From NCBI GenBank assembly GCA_022818135.1, contig JAFMSR010000007.1, positions 30,111,280 to 30,175,279 on the forward strand: 64,000 nucleotides of DNA, read 5' to 3'. This document shows positions 62,588 through 64,000 of this stretch, piece by piece. Position numbers and translations under genes: made by a program. Below the pieces are notes generated by a model. It had not been told where the DNA came from and ran no database searches. It saw only the letters and a program-made list of their open reading frames with translations. How positions within the stretch are numbered: the first letter of the stretch is position 1; every line of letters begins with the position of its first letter. The DNA is from Saxidomus purpurata. Lineage: Eukaryota; Mollusca; Bivalvia; Venerida; Veneridae.

Positions 62588-64000
62588 ACTTCCATCAAAA
62601 CCCAAGTTTACTTTAAGACATCTGAAAAAGGAAATCCAAGAATTTCATTCTAAGTATGTCTTAGTTCCAGCAGACAAGGCGGCCAACAATATTATCATCA
62701 TTTGACGCCTACATTATATTAATGTTTTACAAAACGAACTAAATAGCACTAAAGCTTATATATTGAGTCCTTCCGTTGAACAAAATGTGGTCACTGATCA
62801 CATCAGTGAAGTTTCTAATTTGAAAGTTCGTATAGATGATCAACATATTAAACTTCCTACTATGTACTGGATTCCTAAATTACATAAACAACCATATAAA
62901 GCTCGTTTCATCGCTAATTCAAGCTCTTGTACCACTACAAATATTTCAAAACTATTAACATCTTGCCTAACTGCTATAAAAGCCCACGTGAAAGATTTGT
63001 GATAAAGTATCGAAAACTCTGGTAAACTTTTTTTGGTCGATCAAAATTCTGGCGACCTGGATTTAAAGTTAATAATTACAAAGTAACTTCAGTCAGTACA
63101 TACGATTTTTCTACTCTGTATACCACTTTACCACATAATTTGATAAATGACAAGCTAACTGCCCTAATTCAAAAGACTTTTGCCGGGGAGAATGTTACAT
63201 TTCTCGCCTGCAATTTCGATAAAGCTTTTTTTACTAGCTGTATTGTTAAACATTATACTATGTGGACCTGTGACGAAGTTTGTAAAGCCCTTTCCTTTTT
63301 ATTGAACAACATTTATATAAGGTTTGGGAATGCAGTTTTCAGACAAGTAATCGGTATTCCCATGGGAACAAATTGTGCACCCCTTGTCGCAGATTTGTTT
63401 TTATATTGTTATGAAAGAGACTTTATGTTGAGTCTTTCTCCAGATACGCAGGCAGACATTATCACTGCTTTTAATAATACATCACGCTATCTGGATGATA
63501 TTCTTAATATGGATAACCCGTTTTTTGGTCAATTAGTGGACACTATTTATCCCCGGGAACTCCAGTTAATTAAAACTAACAATTTGGATACTGGTGCTTC
63601 ATTTTTAGATTTACATCTCTCTATTTATAACAATATTATACATACCAAAATTTATGACAAGAGGGATGATTTTAATTTTAGTATTGTAAATTTCCCCCAT
63701 TTGGATGGGGATGTACCTCATGCTACATCTTATGGGGTATACATTTCTCAGTTAATTCGGTTTGCCAGAGCGTGTAGTCATGTTGAGGATTTCAATGAAC
63801 GTAATCAATATATTACAAATAAACTTCTTCAACAGGGCTACCGTTATTACAAATTACGTAAATATTTTGCTAAATTTTACTATCGTAATTCTGATTTGGT
63901 TTTGAAATTCAATAGTAATCTAAAGACTCTTCTGCGAGAAGGTATTTCAAAACCCGATTTTTATGGGGATGTGGTTTACAAACTTCGTAAGATTTTGGGT
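62588..64000 (+). pseudogene. Penelope-like reverse transcriptase, decayed, runs off the window
   Basis: The frame from 62588 (LPSKPKFTLRHL, VLVPADKAANN) hits an in-frame TGA at 62703-62705, continues with RLHYINVLQNEL, IPKLHKQPYKARFIA, and stops at 63000-63002. After a frameshift between 63000 and 63100, a third stretch is open to the window end: TYDFSTLYTTLPH, GIPMGTNCAPLVADLFLY, the catalytic SRYLDDIL, then FLDLHLSIYNN and YGVYISQLIRFARAC. The PKLHK fingers motif and overall order are as I recall for Penelope-like elements, but I cannot see a GIY-YIG domain (it would lie beyond 64000), so the class is probable only. At least two lesions mark it as dead. Confidence 0.75.

Overview
The window is animal nuclear DNA, AT-rich, with multi-exon genes, GT-AG introns and many dispersed repeats. 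tRNA-derived SINEs and several families of elements carrying a core of ~145-180 bp tandem units point to a bivalve mollusc. This rests on repeat style and protein similarity recalled from memory, not on a database search. No bacterial features are present.

Layout: the last coding exon of ALKBH4 (155-661, +) enters at the left edge. It converges on GPATCH3 (9083 to 2949, -, six coding exons). HPS4 follows (26113 to 13694, -, thirteen coding exons). HPS4 is divergent to SLX1 (26935-32763, +, seven coding exons), with about 820 bp between the two start codons. From 33 to 43 kb I found no convincing gene, only dispersed repeats and inverted repeats. A large NACHT/WD-repeat STAND gene of the NWD1/NWD2 type runs from a probable small first exon at 43593 to a stop at 59181 (+, eight exons, about 1778 aa). 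A truncated BEL/Pao retrotransposon lies in its first intron, inside a G-rich minisatellite. The right edge (62588-64000, +) holds a decayed Penelope-like reverse transcriptase that runs off the window.

Functions: ALKBH4 is an Fe(II)/2-oxoglutarate demethylase; GPATCH3 is a nuclear G-patch protein; HPS4 is a subunit of the BLOC-3 Rab exchange factor for lysosome-related organelles; SLX1 is the GIY-YIG subunit of the SLX1-SLX4 structure-specific nuclease; the NWD-like protein is a NOD-like signalling ATPase. They form no pathway together, which is normal for animal gene order.

Exon junctions were set by hand from splice consensus, reading-frame phase and remembered human homologues. Summed exon lengths are in frame for GPATCH3 (560 aa) and the NWD-like gene. 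HPS4 needs one base skipped inside its largest exon (about 1051 aa). SLX1 needs a choice at one weak junction (about 290 or 280 aa). The most notable non-genic items are an element whose inverted ends are ordered 14-bp subrepeats (9377-10260), a duplicated SLX1 exon 2 in a mosaic intron, a minisatellite interrupted by BEL sequence, a 31-bp tandem array split by a mobile element, and a 69-bp near-perfect palindrome.
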